Assembly: GCA_023213215.1 (NCBI GenBank)
Contig: CP096136.1
Location: 806,001 to 870,000, forward strand
Length of the DNA: 64,000 nucleotides
Direction of reading: 5' to 3'
Source of the DNA: Flavobacterium sp. JAD_PAG50586_2
GTDB lineage: Bacteria; Bacteroidota; Bacteroidia; Flavobacteriales; Flavobacteriaceae
Made by a program: the position numbers and the translations under genes. Positions 30,001 through 40,538 of the stretch are shown piece by piece. Each line of letters starts with the position of its first letter. The stretch's first letter is position 1. The notes below the pieces were generated by a model. It did not search any database. It saw only the letters and a program-made list of their open reading frames with translations, and had not been told where the DNA came from.

Positions 30001-31411
30001 ACTGGATTGCTTTTCCTTCAATAAGTTTTGGCTGGAACGCCTGGATTCCAAGTCGGTGCAAAGTAGGAGCACGGTTAAGCATAACCGGGTGTCCTTTAAT
30101 TACATTTTCAAGGATATCCCAAACAACCGGCTCTTTTTTATCGATTATTTTCTTAGCCGATTTAACTGTCTTAACAATTCCTCTTTCGATTAACTTACGA
30201 ATAACGAATGGTTTGTATAATTCAGCAGCCATGTCTTTTGGCAAACCACATTCGAACAATTTCATTTCCGGTCCAACAACAATTACCGAACGAGCAGAAT
30301 AATCCACACGTTTTCCTAATAAGTTCTGACGGAAACGACCTTGTTTTCCTTTTAAGGAATCAGAAAGCGATTTCAATGGTCTGTTTGATTCTGTTTTAAC
30401 AGCAGAAGCTTTACGTGTGTTGTCAAATAATGAATCTACTGATTCCTGCAACATACGTTTTTCGTTTCTTAAGATCACTTCAGGAGCTTTAATCTCCATC
30501 AGTCTTTTCAAACGATTGTTACGGATGATTACCCTTCTGTACAAATCATTCAAATCGGATGTTGCGAAACGACCACCATCAAGCGGCACCAACGGACGCA
30601 ATTCCGGCGGGATAACAGGTACAACCTTCATGATCATCCATTCCGGACGATTTTCACGGTTTTTGTTAGAATCACGGAATGACTCAACAACCTGAAGTCT
30701 TTTTAACGCTTCGGTTTTTCTTTGTTTAGAAGTTTCATTGTTAGCAGCGTGACGCAATTCGTATGACAAAGCATTCAAATCGGTACGGGCTAATAAGTCC
30801 ATGATACATTCAGCTCCCATTTTGGCAACGAATTTATTTGGATCGAAATCATCTAAATATTGATTTTCCTGTGGAAGAGAATCAAGAATATTCAAGTATT
30901 CCTCTTCTGTTAGGAAATCTAATCTTTGTAAAGATTCACCTTCTGCATTAACTGCAATACCAGCCTGGATTACTACGTATCTTTCGTAGTAGATAATCAT
31001 ATCTAATTTCTTAGATGGCAGGCCAAGGATGTATCCAATTTTGTTTGGTAAAGAACGGAAGTACCAGATATGAGCGATTGGCACAACAAGATTGATGTGT
31101 CCTACTCTATCACGACGTACTTTTTTCTCTGTAACTTCAACTCCACAACGGTCACAAACAATTCCTTTATAACGGATTCTTTTGTATTTTCCGCAAGCAC
31201 ATTCGAAATCCTTTACAGGACCGAAGATTCTTTCACAGAAAAGTCCATCACGCTCAGGTTTGTGCGTTCTGTAGTTGATTGTTTCTGGTTTTAACACTTC
31301 TCCTCTTGACTCGGCCAAGATAGATTCTGGTGAAGCTAAACCAATTGAAATTCTATCAAACCTTTTGATAGTATTCTTATTGTCCTTATTATTATTTCTA
31401 TTATTCATCAT
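27098..31411 (-). CDS. rpoC: DNA-directed RNA polymerase subunit beta'
   Basis: The 1,437-residue beta' subunit of RNA polymerase, intact. The N-terminal zinc-binding site [20 protein letters not shown], the catalytic Mg-binding [14 protein letters not shown] loop and the second zinc site ([13 protein letters not shown]) are all present, with the bridge-helix/trigger-loop region ([21 protein letters not shown]) between them. The start is one of two adjacent ATGs (31411 or 31408). An in-frame deletion or insertion cannot be excluded by eye, but there is no frameshift over 4.3 kb. It follows rpoB after a 341-base gap, which is longer than the usual rpoB-rpoC spacing and carries a palindrome. 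Confidence 0.98.
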   Translation of the reverse strand: MMNNRNNNKDNKNTIKRFDRISIGLASPESILAESRGEVLKPETINYRTHKPERDGLFCERIFGPVKDFECACGKYKRIRYKGIVCDRCGVEVTEKKVRRDRVGHINLVVPIAHIWYFRSLPNKIGYILGLPSKKLDMIIYYERYVVIQAGIAVNAEGESLQRLDFLTEEEYLNILDSLPQENQYLDDFDPNKFVAKMGAECIMDLLARTDLNALSYELRHAANNETSKQRKTEALKRLQVVESFRDSNKNRENRPEWMIMKVVPVIPPELRPLVPLDGGRFATSDLNDLYRRVIIRNNRLKRLMEIKAPEVILRNEKRMLQESVDSLFDNTRKASAVKTESNRPLKSLSDSLKGKQGRFRQNLLGKRVDYSARSVIVVGPEMKLFECGLPKDMAAELYKPFVIRKLIERGIVKTVKSAKKIIDKKEPVVWDILENVIKGHPVMLNRAPTLHRLGIQAFQPKLIEGKAIQLHPLVCTAFNADFDGDQMAVHLPLGPEAILECQLLMLASHNILNPANGAPITVPSQDMVLGLYYMTKERLSVPGHQILGEGLTFYSAEECNIAINEGRVELNARVKIRAKDFNEEGELVYKIIQTTAGRVLFNEVVPPAAGYINEVLTKKSLRDIIGKILAVTDVPTTAAFLDEMKDMGYKFAFKGGLSFSLGDIRIPEQKTQLIADARVQVEGISVNYNMGLITNNERYNQVIDIWTSANAQLTELAMKNIREDQQGFNSVYMMLDSGARGSKEQIRQLTGMRGLMAKPKKSTAGGGEIIENPILSNFKEGLSILEYFISTHGARKGLADTALKTADAGYLTRRLHDVSQDVIVNSVDCGTLRGIDVSALKKNEEIVETLGERILGRVALQDVINPLNNEILVHSGEQITEAIMKAIEESPLERVDVRSPLTCEAKKGICAKCYGRNLATGKMTQKGEAVGVIAAQSIGEPGTQLTLRTFHVGGVAGGVSEESTIVARFGGRLEIEDLKTVVGEDADGEKVDIVVSRSTELKLIDAKTGILLSTHNIPYGSVISVKDGDTVAKGAVICKWDPYNGVIVSEFTGKIAYEDLEQGQSFQVEIDEQTGFQEKVISEGRNKKLIPTLLVYGKDGELIRSYNLPVGAHLMVEDGEKIKAGKILVKIPRRSSKAGDITGGLPRITELLEARNPSNPAVVSEIDGVVSFGKIKRGNREIIIESKFGEIKKYLVKLSSQILVQENDFVKAGVPLSDGAITPEDILRIQGPSAVQQYLVNEIQEVYRLQGVKINDKHFEVVIRQMMRKVRVEDPGDTLFLEEQLIHTADFLVENDKLYGMKVVEDAGDSEVLKPGQIVSPRELRDENSLLKRNDKNQVVARDVITATATPVLQGITRASLQTKSFISAASFQETTKVLNEAAVAGKVDTLEGLKENVIVGHRIPAGTGMRDYDHTIVGSKEDYNEIMASKEEYIY

Positions 31412-31752
31412 AGTTTTTACTATTGATTTATCTGCAATTAAAATTGGATTTTAGATTTATAATTTTAAAAGTGATTAGTGATTAGTGACTAGTTATTAGC
31501 TTCGAAATATATATTTGCATTGTTATAACACTATTTCTCTTTGCTAATTACTAATTACTCTTTACTCATTACTAAAAAATCATTCAGCTACTACCTCGAA
31601 TTACTTCTCTAAACTTCAAACTTTGAAGTGCTAGTTATAAAAACCAAAAGGTTTCAATAAAAAATCGGAACGGTTTACGGGTATAAATCTTTAAAAACTT
31701 TTTATAAATGATAATGTAGAGACGTGATTAATCACGTCTCTACTATATTATA
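31412..31752. other. Unusually long rpoB-rpoC intergenic region
   Basis: This 341-base gap has a low-complexity inverted pair around 31471-31500 and 31543-31575 (TTAGTGA- and TTACTAA-type words facing each other) and a perfect 28-bp palindrome at 31716-31743. No gene is seen. Confidence 0.75.
31716..31743. repeat. Perfect 28-bp palindrome between rpoB and rpoC
   Basis: GTAGAGACGTGATT is followed directly by its exact reverse complement. It lies nine bases after the rpoB stop in the transcribed direction. The form is that of dispersed REP-like palindromes. Without a T tail it is not an obvious terminator. Confidence 0.9.
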
Positions 31753-34700
31753 TTATTCCTCTAATCTGATGTCTAATCCAAGACCTTTCAATTCGTGCAT
31801 CAATACGTTGAACGATTCCGGTAATCCTGGTTCTGGCATAGACTCTCCCTTAACGATTGCTTCGTAAGTTTTAGCTCTACCAATAACGTCATCCGATTTA
31901 ACAGTCAAGATTTCACGTAGTGTACTTGATGCTCCATAAGCTTCAAGTGCCCAAACCTCCATCTCTCCAAAACGCTGACCTCCAAATTGAGCTTTACCTC
32001 CAAGTGGCTGTTGTGTGATAAGAGAGTATGGTCCGATAGAACGTGCGTGCATCTTATCATCAACCATATGCCCAAGTTTCAACATATAAATAACTCCGAC
32101 AGTTGCTGCCTGGTGGAAACGCTCTCCAGTTCCTCCATCATACAAATAAGTATGTCCGAATTGTGGAATACCTGCTTCGTCAGTGATTTCATTGATTTGG
32201 TCTAATGAAGCTCCGTCAAAAATTGGTGTCGCATATGTTCTTCCTAATTTTTGTCCGGCCCAACCTAAAACAGTTTCATAAATCTGTCCGATGTTCATAC
32301 GGGAAGGTACACCAAGTGGATTCAATACAATATCAACCGGAGTCCCATCCTCAAGGAATGGCATATCCTCATGACGAACGATACGAGCCACAATACCTTT
32401 GTTTCCGTGACGTCCTGCCATTTTATCCCCTACTTTCAATTTACGTTTCTTAGCGATGTAAACTTTAGCAAGTTTTAGAATTCCAGCTGGTAACTCATCT
32501 CCAACAGTGATCGTAAATTTCTCTCTTCTTAAAGCACCCTGTAAATCATTCAATTTGATTTTGTAGTTGTGGATCAAGTCGTTTACTAAATTGTTAGACT
32601 CGTCATCAGAAACCCATTGTCCTTTGGTTAAGTGAGCGAAATCTTCAACCGCGTGTAACATTTTAAGCGTGTATTTTTTACCTTTTGGTAAAACTTCCTC
32701 ACCTAAATCGTTCATAACACCCTGAGATGTTTTTCCGTTTACAATGTTGAATAATTTGTCTACTAATTTGTCTTTCAATTCAACAAATTTAGTTTCGAAA
32801 TCCATTTCCAAAGACGTCAAATCATCTTTATCCTTGGTACGTTTCTTTTTATCTTTTACCGCTCTTGCGAATAATTTTTTATCTAAAACTACACCGTGTA
32901 ATGAAGGAGAAGCTTTTAATGAAGCATCTTTTACATCACCAGCTTTATCCCCGAAGATTGCACGAAGCAATTTCTCTTCCGGAGTTGGATCTGATTCTCC
33001 TTTTGGTGTAATTTTTCCGATTAGGATATCGCCAGGTTTAACTTCGGCACCAATTCTAATCATTCCGTTTTCATCCAAATCTTTGGTTGCTTCTTCAGAA
33101 ACGTTCGGGATATCATTAGTCAACTCTTCGTTACCTAATTTCGTATCTCTAACTTCCAAAGAATAATCATCAACGTGGATAGAAGTGAAAATATCATCAC
33201 GAACTACTTTTTCAGAAATCACAATCGCATCCTCGAAGTTATACCCTTTCCAAGGCATAAACGCTACTTTAAGGTTTCTACCTAAAGCCAGTTCTCCGTT
33301 TTGTGTTGCATATCCTTCACAAAGAACCTGTCCTAATTTCACTCTGTCTCCTTTTCTTACGATAGGTTTCAGGTTAATAGACGTACTTTGATTCGTTTTT
33401 CTGAATTTGATTAATTGGTATGTTTTTTCATCTGGGTCGAAACTTACCATTCTTTCCGCTTCAGTCCTGTCATACTTGATGGTAATCATGTTAGCATCAA
33501 CATATTCAACAGTTCCGTCACCTTCAGCATTAATCAATACTCTTGAGTCTGAAGCAACTTGTCTTTCCAATCCAGTTCCAACAATCGGTGCTTCAGGACG
33601 TAACAATGGTACAGCCTGACGCATCATGTTAGATCCCATCAACGCTCTATTCGCATCATCATGTTCCAGGAATGGAATCAATGAAGCTGAAATCGATGCA
33701 ATCTGGTTAGGAGCAACGTCTGTATAATGAACCTGTCCTGGATCAACAACCGGGAAATCACCTTCTTCACGGGCAATAACCTTATCGGCAGTAATTTTTC
33801 CTTTTCCGTCCATTTCGATGTTTGCCTGAGCAATCATTTTTCCTTCTTCTTCTTCTGCGCTTAAGTAAATTGGCTCCGAAGTTAAATCGACAACACCATT
33901 AGTTACTTTACGGTAAGGTGTTTCGATGAATCCCATTCCGTTCACTTTAGCGTAAACACCAAGTGACGAAATCAATCCAATATTTGGTCCCTCAGGAGTT
34001 TCAATTGGGCAAAGTCTTCCGTAGTGCGTATAGTGAACGTCACGTACCTCAAATCCTGCTCTTTCTCTTGAAAGTCCACCTGGTCCTAATGCTGATAATC
34101 TTCTTTTGTGCGTAATCTCAGCCAATGGATTCGTTTGATCCATGAATTGAGACAACTGGTTTGTACCAAAGAAAGAGTTGATAACCGATGATAATGTTTT
34201 GGCATTGATCAAATCGATTGGTGTAAACACCTCGTTATCCCTAACGTTCATTCTCTCACGGATAGTACGAGCCATACGCGCTAAACCAACACCGAATTGT
34301 TGTGACAATTGTTCACCAACTGTTCTAACACGACGGTTTGATAAGTGATCGATATCATCAATATCTGCTTTCGCATTAATTAATTCGATTAAGTATTTTA
34401 CAATGGTAATGATATCTTCTTTGGTAAGCACTTGCTTTTCCATTGGGATATCCAAACCAAGTTTCTTGTTCATTCTGTAACGACCTACTTCACCTAAGTT
34501 GTAACGTTGGTCAGAGAAGAACAATTTATCTATAATACCACGAGCAGTTTCTTCATCAGGCGGTTCTGCATTACGCAATTGTCTGTAGATATGCTCAACG
34601 GCTTCTTTTTCAGAGTTTGTTGGATCTTTTTGTAACGTGTTGTGGATGATGGCATAATCTCCCTGATTAGCATCTTCCTTGTGCAACAAAATAGATTTAA

Positions 34701-35568
34701 CGTTAGAATCGATGATTTCTTCCACATTATCTTTATCGATAATGGTATCTCTATCAAGGATAATCTCGTTACGTTCGATAGAAACTACCTCGCCGGTATC
34801 TTCATCTACGAAATCTTCATGCCAGGTATTTAATACCCTCGCAGCAAGTTTTCTACCGATATATTTTTTAAGTCCTGTTTTAGACACTTTAATTTCTTCA
34901 GCAAGGTCGAAAATCTCAAGGATGTCCTTATCTCTTTCGAAACCGATCGCACGGAATAAAGTAGTTACAGGTAATTTTTTCTTTCTGTCAATGTAAGCGT
35001 ACATTACGCTGTTGATATCCGTAGCGAATTCAATCCATGAACCTTTGAAAGGAATTACCCTGGCAGAATATAACTTTGTTCCATTAGCGTGGAAAGACTG
35101 ACCAAAAAATACTCCAGGTGAACGGTGTAATTGAGAAACAACAACACGCTCAGCTCCGTTGATTACGAAAGTACCACTTGGTGTCATGTAAGGAATAGTT
35201 CCCAAATAAACATCCTGTACGATTGTTTCAAAATCCTCGTGCTCCGGATCAGTACAATAAAGTTTCAGACGTGCTTTTAAAGGCACACTGTATGTCAAAC
35301 CTCTTTCGATACACTCTTGAATGGTGTAACGTGGTGGGTCAACAAAATAATCTAGGAATTCCAATACAAATTGATTTCTTGTATCAGTAATTGGAAAGTT
35401 TTCCATGAAGGTATTGTATAAACCTTCGTTGCCTCTCTCGTCAGATTTCGTTTCCAATTGGAAGAAATCCTGGAAGGATTTTACCTGAACATCCAGAAAA
35501 TCCGGATATTGAGGGATGTTTTTGGTAGAGGCAAAATTCAATCTTTCAGTCTGATTTGTTATCATCAA
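31753..35568 (-). CDS. rpoB: DNA-directed RNA polymerase subunit beta
   Basis: The 1,271-residue beta subunit, intact. The rifampicin-binding region reads [21 protein letters not shown] then [16 protein letters not shown], with no obvious resistance-type change against the usual pattern. The conserved [18 protein letters not shown] block, GYNFEDAI and the C-terminal clamp-binding region ([20 protein letters not shown]) are all present. The start is the ATG at 35568 or the next one. It sits 261 bases downstream of rplL, with a strong hairpin in the gap that may act as an attenuator. Confidence 0.98.
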   Translation of the reverse strand: MMITNQTERLNFASTKNIPQYPDFLDVQVKSFQDFFQLETKSDERGNEGLYNTFMENFPITDTRNQFVLEFLDYFVDPPRYTIQECIERGLTYSVPLKARLKLYCTDPEHEDFETIVQDVYLGTIPYMTPSGTFVINGAERVVVSQLHRSPGVFFGQSFHANGTKLYSARVIPFKGSWIEFATDINSVMYAYIDRKKKLPVTTLFRAIGFERDKDILEIFDLAEEIKVSKTGLKKYIGRKLAARVLNTWHEDFVDEDTGEVVSIERNEIILDRDTIIDKDNVEEIIDSNVKSILLHKEDANQGDYAIIHNTLQKDPTNSEKEAVEHIYRQLRNAEPPDEETARGIIDKLFFSDQRYNLGEVGRYRMNKKLGLDIPMEKQVLTKEDIITIVKYLIELINAKADIDDIDHLSNRRVRTVGEQLSQQFGVGLARMARTIRERMNVRDNEVFTPIDLINAKTLSSVINSFFGTNQLSQFMDQTNPLAEITHKRRLSALGPGGLSRERAGFEVRDVHYTHYGRLCPIETPEGPNIGLISSLGVYAKVNGMGFIETPYRKVTNGVVDLTSEPIYLSAEEEEGKMIAQANIEMDGKGKITADKVIAREEGDFPVVDPGQVHYTDVAPNQIASISASLIPFLEHDDANRALMGSNMMRQAVPLLRPEAPIVGTGLERQVASDSRVLINAEGDGTVEYVDANMITIKYDRTEAERMVSFDPDEKTYQLIKFRKTNQSTSINLKPIVRKGDRVKLGQVLCEGYATQNGELALGRNLKVAFMPWKGYNFEDAIVISEKVVRDDIFTSIHVDDYSLEVRDTKLGNEELTNDIPNVSEEATKDLDENGMIRIGAEVKPGDILIGKITPKGESDPTPEEKLLRAIFGDKAGDVKDASLKASPSLHGVVLDKKLFARAVKDKKKRTKDKDDLTSLEMDFETKFVELKDKLVDKLFNIVNGKTSQGVMNDLGEEVLPKGKKYTLKMLHAVEDFAHLTKGQWVSDDESNNLVNDLIHNYKIKLNDLQGALRREKFTITVGDELPAGILKLAKVYIAKKRKLKVGDKMAGRHGNKGIVARIVRHEDMPFLEDGTPVDIVLNPLGVPSRMNIGQIYETVLGWAGQKLGRTYATPIFDGASLDQINEITDEAGIPQFGHTYLYDGGTGERFHQAATVGVIYMLKLGHMVDDKMHARSIGPYSLITQQPLGGKAQFGGQRFGEMEVWALEAYGASSTLREILTVKSDDVIGRAKTYEAIVKGESMPEPGLPESFNVLMHELKGLGLDIRLEE

Positions 35569-35768
35569 TGGAGAAAATTTTGATTTAAAAAAGTAATTTG
35601 TTGTGTAAAAACACTGTTTAATCTATACTTTCCTTTTTGATAATCAATACCTCTTAAAAATAGACCAGGAAATTAGTCTATTTTTTTCTTCGTAATTGAT
35701 TAAAAGCTTATTCGTAACTTAAGCTGTTGTGGAAATAAAATTGGATATAATTTTATTATACGAAAAAT

Positions 35769-35806
35769 GGTTTAGGCCCTTGGACGCATTTGTCCAAGGC
35801 CTAAAC
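35769..35806 (-). promoter_or_regulatory. Strong hairpin between rplL and rpoB, candidate attenuator
   Basis: GGTTTAGGCC and TTGGAC pair with GTCCAA and GGCCTAAACC over 16 bp with one bulged C and a GCATTT loop. On the minus strand it is followed by ATTTTTCG, a weak T tail. Its position, 24 bases after the rplL stop, matches the known partial terminator between rplL and rpoB in other bacteria. Confidence 0.75.
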
Positions 35807-35829
35807 CTAGTTCTAAAACCGGTGTTGGA

Positions 35830-36201
35830 TTACTTTAATTCAACAACAGCTCCAGCTTCTTCTAGAGATTTTTTCAAACCTTCAGCTTCTGCTTTAGTAA
35901 CTCCTTCTTTGATGTTAGATGGTGCACCGTCAACAAGATCTTTAGCTTCTTTCAAACCTAAACCTGTCAATTCTTTTACAGCTTTTACCACTGCTAATTT
36001 AGAAGCACCAGCTTCTTTAAGTACTACTGTGAATTCTGTTTGCTCTTCAGCAGCTTCAGCTCCACCACCACCAGCGCTAACTACTACAGCAGCAGCAGCA
36101 GGCTCGATACCGTACTCATCTTTTAATATTGTAGCTAAATCGTTAACTTCTTTAACTGTCAAGTTAACTAATTGTTCTGCGAATTGTTTCAAATCTGCCA
36201 T
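35830..36201 (-). CDS. rplL: 50S ribosomal protein L7/L12
   Basis: The 123-residue ribosomal stalk protein that recruits translational GTPases. The N-terminal dimerisation segment ([21 protein letters not shown]), the Ala/Glu-rich hinge ([21 protein letters not shown]) and the C-terminal domain with [16 protein letters not shown] and [15 protein letters not shown] motifs are all in the usual order. It is intact and ends VVELK. It lies 53 bases downstream of rplJ. Confidence 0.97.
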   Translation of the reverse strand: MADLKQFAEQLVNLTVKEVNDLATILKDEYGIEPAAAAVVVSAGGGGAEAAEEQTEFTVVLKEAGASKLAVVKAVKELTGLGLKEAKDLVDGAPSNIKEGVTKAEAEGLKKSLEEAGAVVELK

Positions 36202-36254
36202 TTTTTCTATCGTTTAAAATGTTCTTTAATTATTATTTTTTTAGTCTGCTCTAA

Positions 36255-36753
36255 TTATTCTGCTGTTTCGCCTTTTTTCTCTGCATTGTTTAACAATGCT
36301 GAAATAATGCGTTGAGCAGGAGATTGAAGTAATCCAATGATTTCTCCAATAACTTCTTCTTTAGATTTCAATGATGCCAAGCTATCTAAAAGGTTGTCAC
36401 CGATGTAAATTTCACCGTTGATGTAAGCTCCTTTAAAAGCTGGTTTATCAGATTTTTTCTGAAATCTTTAATGATTTTTGCTGGCGAATTAGCAATGTCT
36501 GAGATAAAAATGGAAGAGTTCCTTTTAATACAGATGATAAGTCACCATAATCATTACTTGAAGCTTCCATTGCTTTTCCAAGCAAGGTGTTTTTAACTAC
36601 TTCTAATTTGATTCCCGCTTTGAAACAAGCTCTTCTTAAGTTAGAAGTTGTTTCAGCATCCAATCCTGAAGTGTCAGCAATATAAACTATGTTACTTTCA
36701 GCCAACTTTGCAGTTAAATCTTCTATCGCGATTGATTTTTCTTCTCTTGTCAT
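36255..36753 (-). CDS. rplJ: 50S ribosomal protein L10, frame broken twice by single bases
   Basis: L10 anchors the L7/L12 stalk on the ribosome. The frame is open from the ATG at 36753 to SSVLKG and then breaks at about 36516-36524. Adding one base (most likely giving GNSS) leads through SSIFISDIANSPAKIIKDF. A second break in a run of six at 36453-36458 needs one more A to give FRKKSDKPAFKGAYINGEIY and the rest, to the stop at 36255. The corrected length is 166 residues, normal for the family. L10 is essential or nearly so and has a single copy, so two frameshifts here can hardly be real and are strong evidence for base-calling errors. It lies between rplA and rplL as expected. Confidence 0.93.
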
Positions 36754-36776
36754 AATAAAATTTGTTTAACTACCAA

Positions 36777-37466
36777 TTATACTGCTTTAGGATCTAAGGC
36801 AATAGCAGGACTCATTGTACTTGACAAGTGAATAGACTTGATGTAAGTACCCTTTGCTGCAGTTGGTTTTAATTTAAGTAATGTTTGAATGATTTCGTGA
36901 GCGTTATCTACAAGTTTGTCAGCTTCAAAAGAGATTCTTCCAATTCCTGCGTGAACGATACCGGTTTTGTCAACTTTAAAATCGATTTTACCAGCTTTTA
37001 CTTCTGCAACTGCTTTACCAATTTCCATGGTTACAGTTCCAGTCTTAGGGTTTGGCATTAAACCTCTTGGTCCTAATACACGACCTAAAGGACCTAATTT
37101 ACCCATGATAGAAGGCATAGTGATGATAACATCAACATCTGTCCAACCATCTTTAATTTTCTGAAGGTAATCATCCAATCCTACGTAATCCGCACCAGCT
37201 GCTTTAGCTTCTGCTTCTTTATCCGGAGTTACTAAAGCTAATACTTTAGTATCTTTTCCAGTTCCGTGAGGAAGGGTTACAACACCTCTTACCATTTGAT
37301 TTGCTTTTCTTGGATCTACTCCTAAACGAACAGCAATGTCAACAGACTCGTCAAATTTTGCTGAAGCAACAACTTTCAATAAAGACGACGCGTCTTTTAA
37401 AGAATACAGTTTGTTTTTTTCAATTTTTGAAGCAGCCTCTTTTTGTTTTTTTGTCAATTTTGCCAT
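36777..37466 (-). CDS. rplA: 50S ribosomal protein L1
   Basis: The 229-residue L1 stalk protein of the ribosomal E site, intact. The conserved [32 protein letters not shown] and [21 protein letters not shown] segments are all visible, and the C-terminus [18 protein letters not shown] is typical. It starts eight bases after the rplK stop, so the pair is one transcript. In other bacteria L1 represses this operon by binding the rplK leader. I did not find an obvious L1-site mimic upstream of rplK. Confidence 0.97.
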   Translation of the reverse strand: MAKLTKKQKEAASKIEKNKLYSLKDASSLLKVVASAKFDESVDIAVRLGVDPRKANQMVRGVVTLPHGTGKDTKVLALVTPDKEAEAKAAGADYVGLDDYLQKIKDGWTDVDVIITMPSIMGKLGPLGRVLGPRGLMPNPKTGTVTMEIGKAVAEVKAGKIDFKVDKTGIVHAGIGRISFEADKLVDNAHEIIQTLLKLKPTAAKGTYIKSIHLSSTMSPAIALDPKAV

Positions 37467-37474
37467 TTCTTACC

Positions 37475-37915
37475 TTATTTAAGAGGAGAATCCCCAGTTA
37501 CAGTTATACCCATAGATCTAGCTGTCCCAGCAATCATGCTCATTGCAGATTCTATTGTGAAAGCATTTAAATCAACCATCTTGTCTTCAGCGATTCCTTT
37601 AATTTGATCCCAAGTTACATTAGCAACTTTCTTTCTGTTAGGCTCGCCTGAACCAGATTTTAATTTAGCAGCATCCAACAATTGAATTGCAGCAGGTGGA
37701 GTTTTTACAACAAAATCGAACGATTTGTCTTTATACACGGTAATTTGTACCGGTAACACTTTGCCAGGTTGATCTTGTGTTCTGGCATTAAACTGCTTAC
37801 AGAACTCCATGATATTAACACCAGCAGCTCCCAGAGCAGGTCCAACCGGTGGCGACGGGTTCGCAGCACCTCCCTTAACTTGTAGTTTAACTACTTTACT
37901 AATCTCTTTAGCCAT
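37475..37915 (-). CDS. rplK: 50S ribosomal protein L11
   Basis: The 146-residue L11 of the GTPase-associated centre, intact. The N-terminal [18 protein letters not shown] motif, [14 protein letters not shown] and the C-terminal RNA-binding segment ([33 protein letters not shown]) are those of the family. It lies 66 bases downstream of nusG. Confidence 0.97.
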   Translation of the reverse strand: MAKEISKVVKLQVKGGAANPSPPVGPALGAAGVNIMEFCKQFNARTQDQPGKVLPVQITVYKDKSFDFVVKTPPAAIQLLDAAKLKSGSGEPNRKKVANVTWDQIKGIAEDKMVDLNAFTIESAMSMIAGTARSMGITVTGDSPLK

Positions 37916-37981
37916 TGTTTTTAAAAATTTGCATATTCCTGTGGAAGCAGGTGTTTGCGGTTATTATAATAGTGTAACAAA

Positions 37982-38532
37982 TTATACTTTTTCAACTTGC
38001 ATAAAAGCTAATTCCAATGGAGTTTTTCTTCCGAAAATCTTAACCATTACCTCTAGCTTACGCTTATCTTCATTTATTTTCTCAATAGTTCCATTGAAAC
38101 CATTGAAAGGACCATCTATTACTTTTATCGTTTCACCGATATTATATGGTATATTTTGACTGTCAACATTCACAGCTAACTCATCTACTTTCCCAAGCAT
38201 TCTGTTAACTTCTGACATTCTTAACGGAACAGGATCACCACCTTTTACTTCGCCCAAGAAACCTATCACGCTTGTAATTGATTTGATAATATGTGGTATT
38301 TCACCAACCAAATTAGCTTCAATCATTACATATCCTGGAAAATACACTTTATCTTTAGCGATTTTTTTCCGTCTCTAACCGTTACAACTTTTTCAGTTGG
38401 AACAAGTACCTGAGAAATGTAATCGGACATTCCTAATCTATTGATTTCAGTTTCGATGTAAGCTTTGACTTTGTTTTCCTGTCCGCTTACAGCTCTTACT
38501 ACGTACCACTTTTTTACATTATTATCAGCCAT
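37982..38532 (-). CDS. nusG: Transcription termination/antitermination factor NusG, frame broken by one base
   Basis: NusG binds RNA polymerase and couples transcription to Rho or the ribosome. The ATG at 38532 opens the NGN domain (KKWYVVRAVSGQENKVKAYI). The frame breaks in a T7 run at 38362-38368 (plus strand). Adding one base gives VRDGKKIAKDKVYFPGYVMIEA, the standard NGN core, and the KOW domain (GETIKVIDGPFNGFNGTIEK) ends at 37982. The corrected product is 183 residues, the normal length. NusG is essential in most bacteria, so the break is almost certainly a sequencing deletion. It follows secE after nine bases. Confidence 0.94.
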
Positions 38533-38541
38533 TTCAGAGAA

Positions 38542-38739
38542 TTATGATTTTATCAAATTAAAAATCCCTTCGATTGCTTTTGCACACATTTCGTCAACGC
38601 CCCATGTTGCTAAAGCGAAAACAATTGAAAATACAGCTACTACAATAGTTAATCGCTGAACTTCAGACCATGCTGGCCAAGTAACATTTGACTTTAATTC
38701 TTCAAACGCTTCTGATATGTAATTAACAACTTTTGTCAT
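38542..38739 (-). CDS. secE: Preprotein translocase subunit SecE
   Basis: The 65-residue SecE of the SecYEG channel, of the short single-helix type usual outside gammaproteobacteria. The conserved amphipathic helix with SEAFEELKSNVTWPAWSEVQR (with the family WP) precedes one transmembrane helix (LTIVVAVFSIVFALATWGVD). It lies directly upstream of nusG and downstream of tRNA-Trp, the standard order. Confidence 0.96.
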   Translation of the reverse strand: MTKVVNYISEAFEELKSNVTWPAWSEVQRLTIVVAVFSIVFALATWGVDEMCAKAIEGIFNLIKS

Positions 38740-38754
38740 TGTGTTTTATTTTTG

Positions 38755-38825
38755 CACGGGCGGAGGGATTCGAACCCCCATCAACGGTTTTGGAGACCGC
38801 TATTCTACCCTTGAACTACGCCCGT
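38755..38825 (-). tRNA. trnW: tRNA-Trp (CCA anticodon)
   Basis: The cloverleaf folds on the minus strand with acceptor ACGGGCG/CGCCCGT, anticodon stem GCGGT/ACCGT enclosing CTCCAAA (anticodon CCA), a T arm with TTCGAAT and a G discriminator as expected for Trp. The 3' CCA is not encoded. It lies between tuf and secE, the conserved position. Confidence 0.95.
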
Positions 38826-38836
38826 CGATTATTATT

Positions 38837-38876
38837 AAAAAACAGCAGAGCACCAAAACGGTTCTCTGCTGGTTTT
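38837..38876 (-). terminator. Terminator after tuf
   Basis: An AACAGCAGAG/CTCTGCTGGTT stem with a 13-base loop is followed by a T run on the minus strand. It lies 15 bases after the tuf stop, before tRNA-Trp. Confidence 0.8.
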
Positions 38877-38890
38877 CTATTTTATTTAAA

Positions 38891-40084
38891 TTATGCTACA
38901 ATTTCAGTAACCTGACCTGCACCAACTGTTCTACCACCTTCACGGATAGCAAAACGTAGACCTACAGTCATCGCGATTGGACTTAATAAGTTCACATCAA
39001 TTGTTAAGTTGTCTCCTGGCATAACCATTTCAACACCTGTTGGCAAAGTAATAACTCCTGTTACATCAGTTGTACGTACATAAAACTGTGGACGGTAGTT
39101 ATTGTGGAATGGTGTGTGACGACCACCTTCTTCTTTTTTCAGGATATAAACCTCAGCTTTGAAAGTAGCGTGTGGTTTTACTGAACCTGGCTTAATGATA
39201 ACCATACCTCTTTTGATATCAGCTTTATCAACACCTCTTAACAATAAACCTACGTTATCTCCAGCTTCTCCTCTATCAAGGATTTTACGGAACATCTCAA
39301 CTCCAGTAATTGTAGAAGTTAATTTGTCAGCACCCATACCGATGATTTCAACTGGATCTCCAGTATTAGCAATTCCAGTTTCGATACGACCTGTAGCAAC
39401 AGTTCCACGACCTGTAATTGTAAATACGTCTTCAACCGGCATCAAGAATGGTTTTGCAGTATCACGAACTGGCTCTTCGATCCAGCTATCAACAGCCTCC
39501 ATTAATTCAAGGATTTTAGGAACCCATGTAGCATCTCCATTCAATCCACCTAAAGCAGATCCTTGGATAACTGGTCCGTTATCTCCATCATATTCGTAGA
39601 AAGACAATAAGTCTCTGATTTCCATTTCAACTAGCTCTAAAAGCTCAGCATCATCAACCATATCCACTTTATTCATGAAAACTACCATTCTAGGAATACC
39701 AACCTGGCGACCTAAAAGGATGTGCTCACGTGTTTGTGGCATTGGTCCGTCTGTAGCAGCAACTACAAGGATAGCACCGTCCATTTGAGCAGCACCAGTA
39801 ACCATGTTCTTAACGTAATCCGCGTGACCTGGACAGTCAACGTGTGCGTAGTGACGGTTAGCAGTTTCGTACTCAACGTGTGAAGTGTTGATAGTAATAC
39901 CTCTTTCTTTTTCTTCAGGAGCGTTATCAATCTGATCGAATGATTTTGCTGCATTTTTAGAAAAACCAGCGTCAGTCAATACTTTAGAGATTGCAGCTGT
40001 TAATGTAGTTTTTCCGTGATCCACGTGACCAATAGTACCAATATTAAGGTGTGGTTTCGAACGATTAAAATTTTCTTTTGCCAT
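38891..40084 (-). CDS. tuf: Elongation factor Tu
   Basis: The 397-residue GTPase that brings aminoacyl-tRNA to the ribosome, intact. G1 is GHVDHGKT at residues 19-26, the [12 protein letters not shown] switch II and NKVD G4 motifs follow, and domain 2/3 segments ([29 protein letters not shown]) are standard. It is the only tuf in this window. It lies downstream of tRNA-Thr(GGU), as in the thrU-tyrU-glyT-thrT-tufB arrangement of other bacteria. Confidence 0.98.
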   Translation of the reverse strand: MAKENFNRSKPHLNIGTIGHVDHGKTTLTAAISKVLTDAGFSKNAAKSFDQIDNAPEEKERGITINTSHVEYETANRHYAHVDCPGHADYVKNMVTGAAQMDGAILVVAATDGPMPQTREHILLGRQVGIPRMVVFMNKVDMVDDAELLELVEMEIRDLLSFYEYDGDNGPVIQGSALGGLNGDATWVPKILELMEAVDSWIEEPVRDTAKPFLMPVEDVFTITGRGTVATGRIETGIANTGDPVEIIGMGADKLTSTITGVEMFRKILDRGEAGDNVGLLLRGVDKADIKRGMVIIKPGSVKPHATFKAEVYILKKEEGGRHTPFHNNYRPQFYVRTTDVTGVITLPTGVEMVMPGDNLTIDVNLLSPIAMTVGLRFAIREGGRTVGAGQVTEIVA

Positions 40085-40145
40085 TTTAATTAATTTTAAA
40101 CTTAGTTATATTTATTTATTAGTGTTCAATTTTCAATTTAATTTG

Positions 40146-40217
40146 AGCCAACTACGGGAATTGAACCCGTGACCTCTTCCTTACCAAGGAAGCACTCTAC
40201 CCCTGAGCTAAGTCGGC
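40146..40217 (-). tRNA. trnT: tRNA-Thr (GGU anticodon)
   Basis: The minus-strand cloverleaf has acceptor GCCGACT/AGTTGGC (one G-U pair), anticodon stem CTTCC/GGAAG with anticodon GGT, and the T arm with TTCAATT. It lies 61 bases upstream of tuf. Confidence 0.94.
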
Positions 40218-40350
40218 TTTTGCCTAGTCCAGAAGTTAGATATTAGAATTCAGAACAAAACCAAATCCCTATTTCTAAATTCCAATCTTTGGATTACCAA
40301 CACAATGCTGGTTTTCCGATTTTGAATTACCGCATTCCAGCGATAATCCT

Positions 40351-40371
40351 GTATCGTCGTTACGACGATAC
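40351..40371. repeat. Near-perfect palindrome between tRNA-Tyr and tRNA-Thr(GGU)
   Basis: GTATCGTCGT and ACGACGATAC are exact complements around a single central base. The flanks CCT- and -TCAGG extend the stem weakly. It sits in the 218-base spacer where other bacteria have tRNA-Gly. Confidence 0.85.
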
Positions 40372-40435
40372 TCAGGCTTTTTAAATTTCATTTTTCCGAA
40401 AGCGAGCTTTCAAAAAATGCTCTTTAAAAACCTTG

Positions 40436-40515
40436 TGGGGAGAGCAGGATTCGAACCTGCGAAGTTCACACAGCAGATTTACAGTCTGCCCTCGTTGGCC
40501 GCTTGAGTATCTCCC
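40436..40515 (-). tRNA. trnY: tRNA-Tyr (GUA anticodon), acceptor stem probably missing one base
   Basis: A class II tRNA with a long variable arm, anticodon stem GCAGA/TCTGC and anticodon GTA. The 3' acceptor strand TCTCCCC needs GGGGAGA at the 5' end, but only AGGGAGA is present, leaving an A-C first pair. One missing G in the run at 40513-40515 would restore it. Confidence 0.92.
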
Positions 40516-40538
40516 TAACCATATTCCAATAAAAAAAG

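Noticed and set aside
37982..38532. Programmed frameshifting in nusG and rplJ
   Set aside because: No known case in these genes, no stimulating structure noticed, and the same +1 repair appears in unrelated genes.
40218..40435. tRNA-Gly between tRNA-Tyr and tRNA-Thr(GGU)
   Set aside because: No T arm or acceptor pattern of a tRNA is visible in the spacer on either strand.
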